This document shows positions 51,703 to 63,208 of a DNA stretch of 64,000 nucleotides, one piece after another. The position numbers were made by a program, and so were the translations under genes. Below the pieces are notes generated by a model that was given only the letters and a program-made list of their open reading frames with translations, ran no database searches and was not told where the DNA came from. Origin of the DNA: Cylindrotheca closterium (Eukaryota > Bacillariophyta > Bacillariophyceae > Bacillariales > Bacillariaceae); the NCBI GenBank assembly GCA_933822405.4, contig CAKOGP040001758.1:929134-993133 (forward strand), read 5' to 3'. The first letter of the stretch is position 1, and each line of letters opens with the position of its first letter.

Positions 51703-51703
51703 C

Positions 51704-52354
51704 ATGACAGAAGCATTGGAAGCCAGAGTAAAGGCATTGGAACAAAAGCGATATGGATGTCCCAAGGGTGTGGAAGTAGACGAGTCAATTCGCCGCGCCC
51801 GAGAACACGTTGAACGTCTGCAGCTGTACTCTAGCAATTGGAAATGGGTCCCTGAAAAATACTACGATTGGTCTTTGGAACAACGTGCCAAGATCCTCAA
51901 GGCCAAAAGCACACACATGCTTTGCAAGAGTCTATTATTGGAAAACAAAAAAGTGACTGACGAAACTGCTGATCTCAAGACCAATCCTAAATTCTTGATG
52001 GTCATGATTCAATACGAAACTACCTTGGATGTGAAAAAGTTGACAACATCCTTGCGAAAACTCCGTCCTGTTGCGGATCGGTTGGACGAATCCCAATTTG
52101 ACTTGCGTGTGGCATCTCCTGAAGACAATGATCGCATTACTGGTTACAAATTCAATAGTGTGACTCCCTTTGGCCTAAAGGAAAAAGTAATGATGGTGAT
52201 GAGCAGTGAAATTGTTCCCTATGGCTACTTTTGGATGGGAGGTGGCCATGTGCACTTGAAATTGGGCATGTCGGTCGACGACTTTCAAAAATTGGGCAAT
52301 GTTCACGTTATGGATCTGAGCGTTCCTCGTAGTAGTACCGATCAAGCCCAATAA
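51704..52354 (+). CDS. YbaK/ProX-like aminoacyl-tRNA deacylase domain protein
   Basis: The protein has 216 residues and no intron, starting MTEALEARVKALEQKRYGC after the CCAT repeat. The C-terminal half has the editing-domain strand pattern: HMLCKSLLLENK, then VMSSEIVPYGYFWMGGGHV and LKLGMSVDDF, where a Gly-rich turn replaces the usual IGGG and the Lys of KL is kept. The fold is that of the YbaK/INS deacylases, which clear mischarged tRNA. The N-terminal helix is coiled-coil-like. Several eukaryotic members have lost activity, so function is uncertain. Upstream in-frame ATGs (51587, 51614) would add a CCAT-encoded tail. Confidence 0.8.
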   Translation: MTEALEARVKALEQKRYGCPKGVEVDESIRRAREHVERLQLYSSNWKWVPEKYYDWSLEQRAKILKAKSTHMLCKSLLLENKKVTDETADLKTNPKFLMVMIQYETTLDVKKLTTSLRKLRPVADRLDESQFDLRVASPEDNDRITGYKFNSVTPFGLKEKVMMVMSSEIVPYGYFWMGGGHVHLKLGMSVDDFQKLGNVHVMDLSVPRSSTDQAQ

Positions 52355-52513
52355 TAGTCGACACTAGGACCTAACACAACAACAATAGAAAGAAATCTAA
52401 ATACGGTAATCACTTGGGCATGCAATATAGCAATAGGAGATGAATGACTAATATTGTATTATTTGACTAAATCTCATTGCTCATCATCCATTCTTCGATT
52501 TCAGATGAAAGAT

Positions 52514-53013
52514 TTACTCGGCAAGAGCCTTGGTCAGTTGTTCCTCGCTATCGAGCAACTTGACAAAGGCCTCGGAATCCAAGAAATTGTCGAATTCAGG
52601 AGTTCCAATGGCTGGAATTCCAGCACCAGTGTCTGCCCCGCTGCTGACAACAACTGGCTTTTCCTCTTCCTTCGTTCCGCTCATGGCACTCTTCATTTTG
52701 AATATCAAGAAAAGACCTGTGTATCCTCCCATAATGGCCAAAGCAACTGAAAAATATTTTAAAAAAATATCAGCAACATGACAAGAAACAAATGGTCAGA
52801 AAATCCATTTTTTTCAGTTTCCTTTTGGCAACAAACATCGTATCGGCATCATCACGTACGTTGATGATCTCCGGGGAACACTCCTCGGACGACCTTATCA
52901 ATTCCTTCCCATTCCTTGGCTGGACCGCCAGCCATAGTGCGTCTTTGGACTTGAGAGCTGATGACTCCGCCGACTCTGCGACGAGCCGCTGCTGCTGCTA
53001 GAGGAAGAACCAT
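52514..53013 (-). CDS. Small single-helix membrane protein, possibly a mitochondrial ATP synthase-associated subunit
   Basis: Exons 53013..52860 and 52746..52514 join over a 113 nt intron (GTACGT...TTTCAG) and give 128 residues. The start MVLPLAAAAARRRVGGVISS is acid-free and Ala/Arg-rich, like a mitochondrial presequence. A single helix (LALAIMGGYTGLFLIFKMKS) follows a GIDKVVRGVFPGDHQ segment. The order and spacing recall DAPIT/subunit k of mitochondrial ATP synthase, but similarity is weak. The soluble C-terminus (DNFLDSEAFVKLLDSEEQ) is extra. Identity is tentative; the gene and splice are fairly safe because both phases agree. Confidence 0.6.
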
Positions 53014-53356
53014 TTTCACTTTAACAACTATTGGTTTGGTGTTGTTGATCGGCACAACTAACAGCCAAAGCCCATTCTCCATTGGCGAGATTCCGTCTAA
53101 CTTCCGTCCAGTACCACAGCCACGTAAGGTTGTACAGCAATGTCTTGCATGCGTCATGCGTCATCTCAGATTTGGACAGTTCGACTGCACAATCTTTCGA
53201 CTCCTTCGACTGCATGGTCTGTGGATAGTCAATTGGAGGGAGCCCAAAATCAAATGACAGCAATTGTTACAATAAGTCATTGGCGGTGCAAGATTGACAA
53301 CAAGATATCCAATCCTATTCCTGCAGTGTACACAACCGCAACACGCCAAGACAACC
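53014..53356. other. Divergent promoter region
   Basis: This is the shared upstream region of the small membrane protein and the nucleotide transporter. Several short open frames occur on both strands; none looks coding. No repeat is seen. Confidence 0.4.
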
Positions 53357-55375
53357 ATGCCTTCTTCTAAACGGGATCCCTTTCCCATGTCATCCACAGC
53401 TGCAAAGGCCCTGGAAGCTTCGGTCGATGGCAAAGCCACCAAGAAGTCGTGGTCCAACATGAAGACAGAGTCCAAGGAGAGTGCTCCCTCGGCAGAAGAT
53501 GTCGAATTGGACGATGCTTCCAACAGCCTGGTACGAAGTAAATCCAAGGGTTCTACTTCAGAAGATGACAATTTGTACGATCGAGCGGATGGAGACGACG
53601 AAGAGGAACTAGAGGATTCCTACTATGATGTACCACTTAGCGAATTGAGAGGTTCCTACAAGGATCGGATATTGGGATCGTCCAAACGATGGTTGCTCAA
53701 GGTCTACAAACGATTATATGGGGATAAACTGCCACCTTCGGAAATGATTCGCACAATGTACCTAGCAACAACTCTATTCTTTATGATTGGTGGCTATTGG
53801 TTGCTCCGATCACTTAAGGATAGTGTACTGATGGCATTGTGTGGATACAAGGCTATTCCAAAGGCAAAGATGCTGTCTGTCTTTGTAGTCTTGGGTGTTG
53901 TCTCCATTTACAATCACTTGCTGGATTCGAGCCTTGCCAAACATCAGCTATTTTACATTTTTGGTACCTTTTACTTCGGAGTCTTTACTGTGATTGCAAT
54001 TTTGTTGATGGACGATGAAATCGGATTGGGAAACAAGTATCAGAGCGAAAGTAGGATTCTAGGTTGGGTCAGCTACTGCGCAATTGAATCCTTTGGATCT
54101 GTCATGGTATCCCTCTTTTGGTCCTTTGCCAATTCCAATATTTCCTTGGAAACTGCCAAATCGAGTTATGGAGTCATGGTAGCAACAGCTCAATTGGGAT
54201 CGATTCTGGGACCCACTGTGGTCCATCAATATGCTGAATCGTGGGGACTGGCAAAGTGTTACCTATTGGGAGCTTGTTCCATGCTCTTCTTGCAGTTTAC
54301 CATGTACGCTTACGTCAAAACTTATGGAACAGCCGAACAGCGAGCGAAAGAAGAAGAAGATCCAACCAACCCTGCTCCCGCGAAAAAGAAGAACCAGGCC
54401 GGTATTTTGGAAGGGTTGGTTTTGTTTTGGAAATTCAATTATGTGAAGGGAATCTTTGCAATCAGTTGTCTATTCATGGTAGAAGTTACCATTGTGGATT
54501 TCACGCTCAAAGTTTTGGCACAGGAGTTCTTTTCTGAAGAATATCCTTGCGAGATGTCCAACCCAGATTGCTACAACCAAGAAACGGGAGAATTTGGTCT
54601 CACCGAAGAAGCTACTAACGCGATTGCATCATTCATGGGGCTCTTTGGTGTGGCGACAAACAGTTTGAGTTTTGTCTTTAGTCTCCTGGGAACATCTGCG
54701 ATTATTCGGTATCTGGGTTTGAGATTGACTTTGCTACTTTTCCCATCGCTGTGCTTGTTGGTCATTATCATCGTGCGACTACGTCCTACCCTGTATGTCG
54801 TCTTCTTTGCCATGATCATGCTCAAGGCTAATAGTTACGCCCTGAACAATCCAACAAAGGAAATGCTCTATCAACCAACAAGTTCTGCGGTCCGGTACAA
54901 GGCCAAATCGTGGATCGATATCTTTGGTGCAAGAGGTTCCAAGGCTTTGGGTAGTCTGGTGACGAATGCGTTCTCGTATTCGGCAGATGTGCTGGTGGCC
55001 AATGGAAGTTTGGTAGGCATAGCTGTAGCATCCTTCTTGATTTGGAATGCACGTTTCATGGGGAAACGATTTGACGAGTACTCGGAATCGGGATTCATTG
55101 TTGGCGACGATGACAATCCAGAGAACCAAAGCTTGGAAATGGCAGTCAATCAGGCCGATATGGAAGAGACAAGCTGTGCCATTGAAGAAAATGACGATAG
55201 CGATAGTGACGAAGGTGATGATGACGACGATGATGACGATGCAAAGTTTCCAGCTTTTGAAGATGCCCAAGGAGATGATGACAAAGATGCAGATATTACC
55301 GACGAGGACATCTTGGCTGCATTTACTGTAACGGACGATGGCGAGGGAGGAAAGATCGAAACTGCCCACGTATAA
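53357..55375 (+). CDS. TLC-family ATP/ADP (nucleotide) transporter
   Basis: The protein has 672 residues and no intron; the ATG ([13 protein letters not shown]) is the first in frame. After an acidic, Ser-rich cytosolic N-terminus of about 120 residues come about 11-12 hydrophobic helices with TLC signatures: [20 protein letters not shown] near 148-167, then [18 protein letters not shown] and [19 protein letters not shown], and [18 protein letters not shown]. These are the family of plastid and rickettsial nucleotide transporters; diatoms have several (NTT1 onwards). The substrate (ATP/ADP, or nucleotide import) cannot be set from sequence alone. The C-terminus is highly acidic ([11 protein letters not shown]). 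No clear plastid presequence is visible, so another membrane is possible. Confidence 0.9.
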   Translation: MPSSKRDPFPMSSTAAKALEASVDGKATKKSWSNMKTESKESAPSAEDVELDDASNSLVRSKSKGSTSEDDNLYDRADGDDEEELEDSYYDVPLSELRGSYKDRILGSSKRWLLKVYKRLYGDKLPPSEMIRTMYLATTLFFMIGGYWLLRSLKDSVLMALCGYKAIPKAKMLSVFVVLGVVSIYNHLLDSSLAKHQLFYIFGTFYFGVFTVIAILLMDDEIGLGNKYQSESRILGWVSYCAIESFGSVMVSLFWSFANSNISLETAKSSYGVMVATAQLGSILGPTVVHQYAESWGLAKCYLLGACSMLFLQFTMYAYVKTYGTAEQRAKEEEDPTNPAPAKKKNQAGILEGLVLFWKFNYVKGIFAISCLFMVEVTIVDFTLKVLAQEFFSEEYPCEMSNPDCYNQETGEFGLTEEATNAIASFMGLFGVATNSLSFVFSLLGTSAIIRYLGLRLTLLLFPSLCLLVIIIVRLRPTLYVVFFAMIMLKANSYALNNPTKEMLYQPTSSAVRYKAKSWIDIFGARGSKALGSLVTNAFSYSADVLVANGSLVGIAVASFLIWNARFMGKRFDEYSESGFIVGDDDNPENQSLEMAVNQADMEETSCAIEENDDSDSDEGDDDDDDDDAKFPAFEDAQGDDDKDADITDEDILAAFTVTDDGEGGKIETAHV

Positions 55376-55449
55376 TAAAGGCGGATCAAACTAATGTAGA
55401 CTATTACCCAATTTAATTTCACAACTATGATATTTATCATTATATAAGA

Positions 55450-58400
55450 TTAACTATCCCATTTCTTCTTGTCGTATCCCAAGGTCAATGCAGCCTCTTT
55501 TTGAGCTTGCGTGAGCTCGTCATAGTCCAAGTCACTTGTCGCTGGTTCTTTATCGTTGTTCCACATCTTTCCCGTGTACCCTAGCAGCGTGGCGGCCTCC
55601 TTCACTTGCGGAGGCAGCTTGCTCCAAGAGAGATCGTCATAGTTCGGTAATGGAGTTTCTGACCATTTTTCTTCGTTCAAGTAAAGAACGTTTGCCGCGG
55701 AGCGTTCATCTGGAGTAAGCTCGTTCCATCGCTTGAAACGCGTTGGAGGTTCTTTGTCGTTGTTCCACATCTTTGGAGTGTATCCCAACACCTGAGCTGC
55801 CTCTTGAACCTCGGATGGCAATTTCCTCCATGTCAAGTCATCGTATTTTGGTGGTCCTCTTTTTTCAGCGTCGCTATCCCATTTTGCCTCGTCATAGCCC
55901 AGCTCTTTCGCAGCGCTCTGCTGCTCTGAAATCAAATCTTTCCAGTTCTTGTGGAAAACAAGCGGGGTGCTGTCCGTTTCCCACATTCTGCCAGTGTACC
56001 CAAGAGTCTTTGCAGCTGCTTGGACGTTATGTGGCAACTCGCCCCAATCTATACCTTGGTACGGATGAGACACTGGTTCAGGCGTAGGATCAGACAATGC
56101 CTTGGTCACTGGCTTCTCTGCAGAGTGATTCGTAGACTTTCCATCACCGTCCCAAGATTTCTGGTCGTACCCGAGCTTCCTGGCAGCAATTTTCTCATCC
56201 ATTGTAAGCTCCTTCCAATCCTTGTCGCATGTTCGTGGTTCCTTGCTTCCGTCCCACATGACCTTCGTGTAGCCGAGAGCAGTGGCGGCCTTTTGTACTC
56301 CAGCTGGCAGCTCATTCCAATCCATGTCATCGTAGAGCGAGGATGCAGTTGGAACTGGACTCCTAGAGGCTGAATTTGTGACTGGACTCTTGGAGATGCT
56401 TTTTGAGTTGCCATTGGCGCTGTCATCAGATTGATCATCGCCGTCCCATTTTATTTGGTCGTATCCAAGCTTGAGCGCGGCCTCTTGCTCCTCTGACTTG
56501 AGTTCAACCCAATCCTTGTTCGACGAAGCGGGTTCCTTGTCAGTATCCCACATGCGTTTTGTGTAACCAAGAACTTTGGCAGCCTCTTGGATCGCGAGAG
56601 GTAGCTCGTCCCAATCGTAGTCATCGTAACCTGTAGAGCTTGAACGATTCTCTTCCTCAGTGACCCCACTTTGATCGCTATCCCACTTTCTTCGGTTGAA
56701 ACCAAGTTTACGGGCTGCTTCTTGCTCCTCCAAGGTGAGCTCCTCCCAGTCTTTGTTCGAACTTGCTGGTTCTGCATCAGCATCCCACATCTGACCGGTG
56801 TACCCCAAGACCGTGGCAGCCTCCTGGATTTTCAGTGGCAGATCATCCCAATCGTACTAATGAAACGAACAGGAGTGTCAGCAAAATAGAGAGCGAAGAA
56901 AGGCAAAACACTCAACAGACGTACCTCATCATAATTCATGTTTCCTCCGTTTTGTTCTACGACCTTGTCAGAAAGTTTCGTCCAATCAGAAGTGAATAGA
57001 ATGTAGATAATGGCCACACATCCAAGGGTGTATCCCAAAACCAGTGGTCCCACCATACCCATCAAGTTGTAGTCGTAAACAAAGACAAGAATAGCAGCCA
57101 TGGGAATCACAAGGATCCAACTTGTAACGAACTCGACCACGGTGGCCAATCGAACACGGCCTTGGGCGCCAAGAATGTTCCAACAAACCATACCCACCGA
57201 CATCAGAATTTGACCAAAGCCAATAAGAGGCAAAGCTTCAAAGATCATGTGCTGCAAGGTCGGATCGGGAGTGAGCCATTCTGGCAAATGACCCGACATC
57301 AAAAAGAGGATAGCTGTACCATAGACCGAAATAACAATAGCAAGATACATTCCCTTGTATGCGGAAGCCTTAGCCTCCGTCATCTCTCCTGCTCCCATTC
57401 GGAAACCCACGCGAACTTCAACAGCATCCGCAAGACCCTCTGATTTGAAAGAGGAAGGAAAAGGTTGATTGAGACATTTGATCATAAAGCGATCCATTCC
57501 AAAACCAGATGGTGTGGCGACTTGAACTGCTACTTACCAACAATGTATTCAAAGGTATCCCAAAGGAAACCAAGAACACCCCATGCAGCAACTTCAGCAG
57601 GACCCATGTGCGCGGCAAACAAGGTCATGACCTCCCACTACGATCACGCAAGAAAGAAAATTCAGAAAGAATGTGCGGTGAGAAAGATGGAGATCTATCA
57701 CTTTGCAAGAGTGATTTCGCAGAGGCATAGAGTTCTACTTACTTCACCATAGGTCAACATATAGGAGAGACCCAGTGGAATAGCAGTCGTAATCATGTTC
57801 TTGACAGCTCTCTTGTCGTTGAGTCCCCATGTGAGGGCAATGCCCTCCCAATAGTCATCCAACCAACCCAAGTATAGCACAACAGAAATGATGCTAATCA
57901 TAATGAGGAAACTTGCCAAGGCTTGGATGATTCCAACCAGAACCAGATCCTTAATGCCCATCGTCGCCATGACAATAACCGCACAGGTCTCAACAGCATT
58001 GGCAAAGAGGTCCATAAACATGGCAAACTTTTCATGGTCTGTAAACTCCAAAAACGCATCAAGGACTTCGCCAGCTCCTTCAAAAAAGCCCATTGCCAAC
58101 AAAGGATAGGCATACCCTTGGGCCAGTCTTGCCGTTTCTTCGTCAAAACCAAGCCATATGACGGCAGGTTCCGTGTAGAAACTCCAAATGAGGAGCCCCG
58201 GAATGTTGCATAGGGTGTAGAAAATCAAACTAAGTTGCATGTACCGTCCCACAAGCAAATCGTTTCTGGCACCGTCAGCCTGGGGTCCCAAGACTCCAAC
58301 GGCTAAAGTTGAAAAAGGAGGCAATGAAATGGACAGCAAAGGGGAAAAAACGAGTTGAGAATGTATCGAATCAAAACAGTGGGACCAACACTAGATTCCT

Positions 58401-59260
58401 TCCTCTTGTGCATTTCAATGCTCACCTTCAATGAAACCATACGTAAAGACGTCTGTGAATTCGGTAAGAATAACAACCGTAACGTAGGCATTCGCTTCCC
58501 TCAAACCGATAAAGTGCGAAATAATGCCAAAATTGACAATCTGTGCAAATCCTTCTGTAGCACCACTAATCGAGTAGGGAATCCACAAGGAAACAATTTT
58601 TTTCATTTCCTTGTCCCAGGTAGAACAATCGACTAGACGCTCACCCAAAGACATCTCTCTATCGTGATGATTAAGAGCTCCGGCATTGTTGCCTGTGATC
58701 TTGCCTGGTGCATCGACTGCATCGTTGACACTCACATCATCCAACGAGCCTAGATAGGAGTTCGCATCCCCCATTGATTGCCCACCAGCATTCTTGTTGT
58801 CTCCAGTCTCCTTAGCATTGACATTCTTGGGACTAATAACACGGCGACCCCGGCGTTTGCGATTTTGTTGACGGTGAAAGAGTCCCTTGTGGACACGTTG
58901 GTCCAAGACACTAGAGACAATCGAAACCGCACTGGAGGCAACCGACATTCCACCAATACTCTTATCATCGTCGTCCTGTTCACTGGTCTTCTTCATTTCA
59001 ACGCCAAAATCAGATGGAACCAAGGCTCGAGTTTCCAATTCGGTGGCAAATCGCTTTCTACGATGGGCCCAGCACAGCATAAAGGGAAGCAACGAGTTGA
59101 TTGCAAGGCAAATAATGATGATGTAATACGTCCAATCCCACCCTGGTTGATAGGCAGTAGGAACATAGTTGGAAAAGTCTACATCCTCCACGTAAATGTC
59201 ATCATCATCATCATCATTTTCCCAGACAGCCGCATCCGTCAAGTTGGTAAGAGTACTCAT
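55450..59260 (-). CDS. MATE-family transporter fused to six C-terminal repeats
   Basis: Five exons, 59260..58426, 58302..57743, 57637..57538, 57439..56925 and 56856..55450, join at GT-AG introns of 123, 105, 98 and 68 nt and give 1138 residues. An acidic N-terminus and one helix (YYIIIICLAINSLLPFML) precede a cytosolic basic loop. The MATE transporter core follows (SLWIPYSISGATEGFAQIVN to VCWNILGAQGRVRLATVVEF), with about 12 helices. From residue 671 come six repeats of about 62-80 residues, each with the pattern YDD..W..LP..(V/I)(Q/K)EAA..LGYT..MW, then W.EL...(E/Q)..AA..LGY....WD. The transporter probably exports organic cations with H+ or Na+. The repeats may bind a partner; their function is unknown. 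Confidence 0.82.
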
Positions 59261-60229
59261 AATGGTGCTTGCTTCAATCTCAAAAATCTCGGATCAAATG
59301 GAGTTCTCTTGAGCTTCGTTGATTCGTTCGTTCGTGTTTTCAGCTCTTGTTGTTGTGTGATGTGATGCTACTAACTAACTAACAATGGATGAAGGAATCT
59401 AATTGTTTTCTCCTTGTTGCTCCTGTATGTTCCTGCTTTAGTGATTGTTGGTAGCAAGGAGTGCGTTGGTTTGAAGCTCGTTTGGAAGATGGCCACACGA
59501 GAAGACCTCGGTTTGACTGGGGAGAGTGAGATTACAAAAGCCTCCGTTGAAACGACGCGCCAGCCCTCCAACGAGCGCCCTAGCACGTGTCCAACTTCGA
59601 ATCTGAATCTAATACACTATATATAATATACACAATCTAACTTTTTGCCTAGACTATCTTTCTACCAGTGCTCCAAAACAATTGCAGATGTGATAGAAGC
59701 TTAAATTGCACTGGCTATTACTAGTAGGTTCTTAACAGGAGGAGCAAGCAAGCAAGAAACTTTACAATAAATGTCCGAGTATCTTTTTAATAATTTTCTT
59801 CTTACTTTCAAAAACTGTAGTATCTCTATTTCAAACAATCTTAATCAATTAGTTTGAAGGGCTTTTGGATACACCAGCAGGGTAAAGTAGTTTACAGTCG
59901 ATTGATGCTCTTTGCTTTTGGTTGGATCAGAGTAGTTTGAAAAATCTGTGTCGAAGGACAGACCATGACGACACGAACCGTGATTTTTTCAATAATGATC
60001 AACTTCATCCATCAAATCTCGAAACAACCACCAACTTAGCAACAAATCCTCACCGTCACAAAGTGCCACCAATTTTCCTTTTGCGAGTATAGCAGTGGCA
60101 CAACCCAACCAATCCACCATCACTATTTTTTCATAGCGTATCCCCAGGATCGTTCTTTATCTCAACAAAGCTACTGAAACGAGACGCTTTCTTCACTCCA
60201 TCAATTTCGAAACTTCTTCTCTACACTCG
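59261..60229. other. Long divergent promoter region
   Basis: This is the shared upstream DNA of the MATE fusion and the TrhO fusion. It contains two ACTAACTA units (59371-59381), a TATATAATATA run (59618-59630), AT-rich stretches (59770-59860) and a GAGCAAGCAAGCAAG repeat (59741-59756). No open frame looks coding. Confidence 0.45.
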
Positions 60230-63075
60230 ATGCGCGTTGCAAAAGGGCGATATTTCGCCAGATTCCTTCTCGGTTGGCGTAATCTTATTATTACTATGAC
60301 GCTGCTCAATTCAATAATGATGGTCATGAAACCAGTGAGGGCATTCTCCTCGGCTCCTGCCCTCTGCTACTCTCGTCAGCAGTCGTTTGCACAAACTAGT
60401 AGGGGTCGGCAATCATGGAGAAGATCTCAGTTGATGACTCGGCTATGGGATAGTTCCAACCAAGAACAACAACAATCACGCCCCTTATCCAACCAAGAGT
60501 TGGTCGAACGACGATTGGCAGTCAATCAGGCCAAAAGGGAGTCACGACAACGAAGCGTTCAAGAACGGCTCGATCGCAACATGAAATTCAAACGACTCTT
60601 GCACAACGACAGTACGACGAATTCAGATCAAGAAAGTCCCTTTGTGGTTCCCCCGCTATATGCTGTCAAGATCTGGGTCGATATCGATCTACGACAGGAA
60701 ATGAGATTGAGTGGACGAGAAAAACGTGGTCGAGTCTTTTTGGAATCTGGATCAAAAGGTGTTCAAACCATTAGTGGGTTGCACCAAGAGTTGTATGGTT
60801 TCTTTTCCGCTCTGAGAAAGAACACTTTCTTGTTGTCAGCTAGTGTACCACCCATCACTGCCGATGGTAAAGTCGAGTCATTGCCGCCCAAGGAGGGAGA
60901 AGCGTGGACCATTGAAACTGACGACGATGTGATTGCAACTTTTCAAAAGGCAGATGAATTCTTTCACGAGTCGGCGGTAAAATTGCAACGACCTTGCATT
61001 CAAATCAATGTCCTCAAGAATCCCAATGCACCACCCCCGCCTCCACCTCCCGCATATCTCGAGGGAATGGCAGATCCGAAGCAATCGGAAACCATGACTA
61101 TGCTTTCCTTCTACGCCTTCCCGCCGCAAGGGATCGAAGATCCTGAAGCCTTTGCTTTTGACATTAAGAAAAAGTGGAAACCATTCGGAGCTTTGGGCCG
61201 GGTATACGTTGCCCATGAGGGTGTCAACGCTCAAATGAGTGTTCCGACCAACGTCTTGGATAACTTTATGGCATGTTGCAAGATTGTTCCCGAACTAGGA
61301 GAGCACATGGAAAATGGCATCAACATTGATCCTCAACCATTGACCATGGAGGAGTTTCAATCTGCAGGTACTCCCGTCAATCAGAAACCTGCTCCTCCAT
61401 TTCGCAACCTTCATGTTCGTGTCCGATCGCAAATTGTAGCGGATGGATTGGACAAGTCTCTGGATTGGCAGTCGGCCGGATACGACATGCCACCCATGGA
61501 ATGGCATCAAAAGATCAAGGAAGCCCGCGAAACCAAGGATACTGGAGACGACACATCCAGCCCCATCGTTTTGGATTGTCGCAACGACTACGAAACAGAA
61601 GTTGGGATCTTTGAAGGAGCCGAACCTTTGGGAACCGAAAATTTTCGTGATAGCTGGGATGTTCTAAAAGATCGTTTGAAGGACGCACCGAAAGATGCTC
61701 CCATCATGACCTACTGTACAGGAGGGATCCGTTGCGTCAAAGTGGGAGCCTACTTGACCCAAGAAATGGGTTTCACCAATGTTTCTCGTCTGGCAGGAGG
61801 GATCATTGCATATGATCGCACCTTGACGGAGAAGACTGAAGACGAAGAATCCATGTTCAAGGGCACAAACTTTGTATTTGATGGAAGAATGGGAAGAGAG
61901 ATTACGGATGACACTCTTGGAACATGTGCCACCTGTGGCACCAAAACGAACCTTGTCAGCAACTGCCACAATGAAAACTGCCACAAGCGAATGATCCAAT
62001 GCGCGGACTGTAGAACAAATTATCATGGGACATGCTCTCATGCTTGCAAGACCATTGTTATCAAGGGACAAGCAAAGACGGAAGAAGGATCAACTTTCTC
62101 AGAAACTGCCTCTGAAACATCATCCAAGACATTTGAATCAATTGATGATTATTCCGTTGGACATTCGACTCCAGCTCCGTCCGTTTACGCAGAGATGGAG
62201 CACAACACTCGCGCACACATGCCAACTGGTGCGCATATGGTATCTGGAGCAACACAAGGAAGGATCTTGGCACAACTTGCGTCCATGACACGAGAGGGCC
62301 GCATTCTTGAGCTCGGCACATTCACTGGATATGCAACTGTATGCTTCTTGGAAGGTGCTCGAAATGTCGGACAAATCACTGGCGTGGCGAATGGAAATAT
62401 TCATTCAGGCCCCTATGTCATGTCATTGGAGCGAGACGTTCGTGCATTCAACATTGCAGCCGCTCACGTTCAAGCTGTCGGCGAAAAGGGTTTGGGGGTC
62501 GAGGCCGCGGAACTCGTGTGCGCCATTCGTAATCAAGAAGTTCCAAGTGTGGATGGCGATTTCGTTTCATCCTCACTAGATGGCATCGCTGGATGTGACC
62601 TTTTAAGGGTAACAGATGCTCTCGCAACTGTGGAAGAGATCGCAAGTGGCAACGGCAGCCTCAATCCGGCTCCATTTGATTTGGTATTTGTAGATGCCGA
62701 CAAGACAAGACTGTGAGTACTTTGTCGATTGATTCATTCATTCTGCATTTGTATTCGATTTACTAATGCTTTTCTATCTCCAGGTTGGACTACGTCGACG
62801 CATGTCTATCCAATGATCGACTTCTAAACAAAGGAGGTTTCATTGTAGTAGACAATGTGCTCTGGAAGGGATTGGTAGTGGAAGCAAGCAACGGCTCATT
62901 TTCATCCGTAGCAGACTCCCCAGATGATGATAAGAATCTGGTAAAGAAGAATCGGAGAGCAAGAAAGCTTGCGAATCAAATGCACGACTTTAACTCTTGC
63001 ATTGTTAAAGACGATCGGGTCGAAGTTGTGCTATTCCCTGTGCGCGATGGACTCAGCGTTATTCGAAAGAAATAG
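60230..63075 (+). CDS. TrhO (tRNA U34 hydroxylase)-O-methyltransferase fusion, plastid-type presequence
   Basis: Exons 60230..62712 and 62784..63075 join over a 71 nt intron (GTGAGT...CTCCAG) with a split Leu codon and give 924 residues. The N-terminus ends in VRAFSSAP (A-F junction at 38-39), a diatom plastid-import mark. A basic region is followed by a unique domain (residues about 140-280), then TrhO: the N-terminal FYAFPPQ...GRVYVAHEGVNAQMSV fold, a rhodanese core with the active-site loop YCTGGIRC (Cys496 and Cys502), and the C-terminal zinc ribbon (CATCGTK, CADC). The last 260 residues are a class I O-methyltransferase: RILELGTFTGYATVCFLEG near 693, FVDADKTRL near 820, then LLNKGGFIVVDNVLWKGLV. 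In bacteria TrhO makes ho5U34 and TrmR methylates it to mo5U34; one protein could do both here. Plastid tRNA is the likely substrate. Confidence 0.85.
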
Positions 63076-63097
63076 ACTACCTGACTCAGGTAGTCTA
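63073..63097. other. 25 nt perfect palindrome starting at a stop codon
   Basis: TAGACTACCTG-ACT-CAGGTAGTCTA forms an 11 bp stem with a 3 nt loop and begins with the TAG stop of the TrhO fusion. Its centre is TGACTCA, a bZIP-type core. It may be an RNA stem-loop or a DNA-binding site. Confidence 0.5.
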
Positions 63098-63208
63098 CAA
63101 TTCGAAGTCGATTCTAAAGCAGAAAGTCCTGAGAAAGAAAAAAAGGATGTAACATACAATGTGAATTCTATTATGAAGCTTGACAATATTCATGCCCACG
63201 GTTAATGG

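Larger units (their letters stand above)
51340..51703. other. Intergenic: duplication, CRE cluster and CCAT repeat
   Basis: This region holds most of the 86 bp tandem duplication, TACCGGTA (51493), three TGACGT-type half-sites (51542-51566) and a (CCAT)8 microsatellite that abuts the start codon of the next gene. No further gene is visible. Confidence 0.7.
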
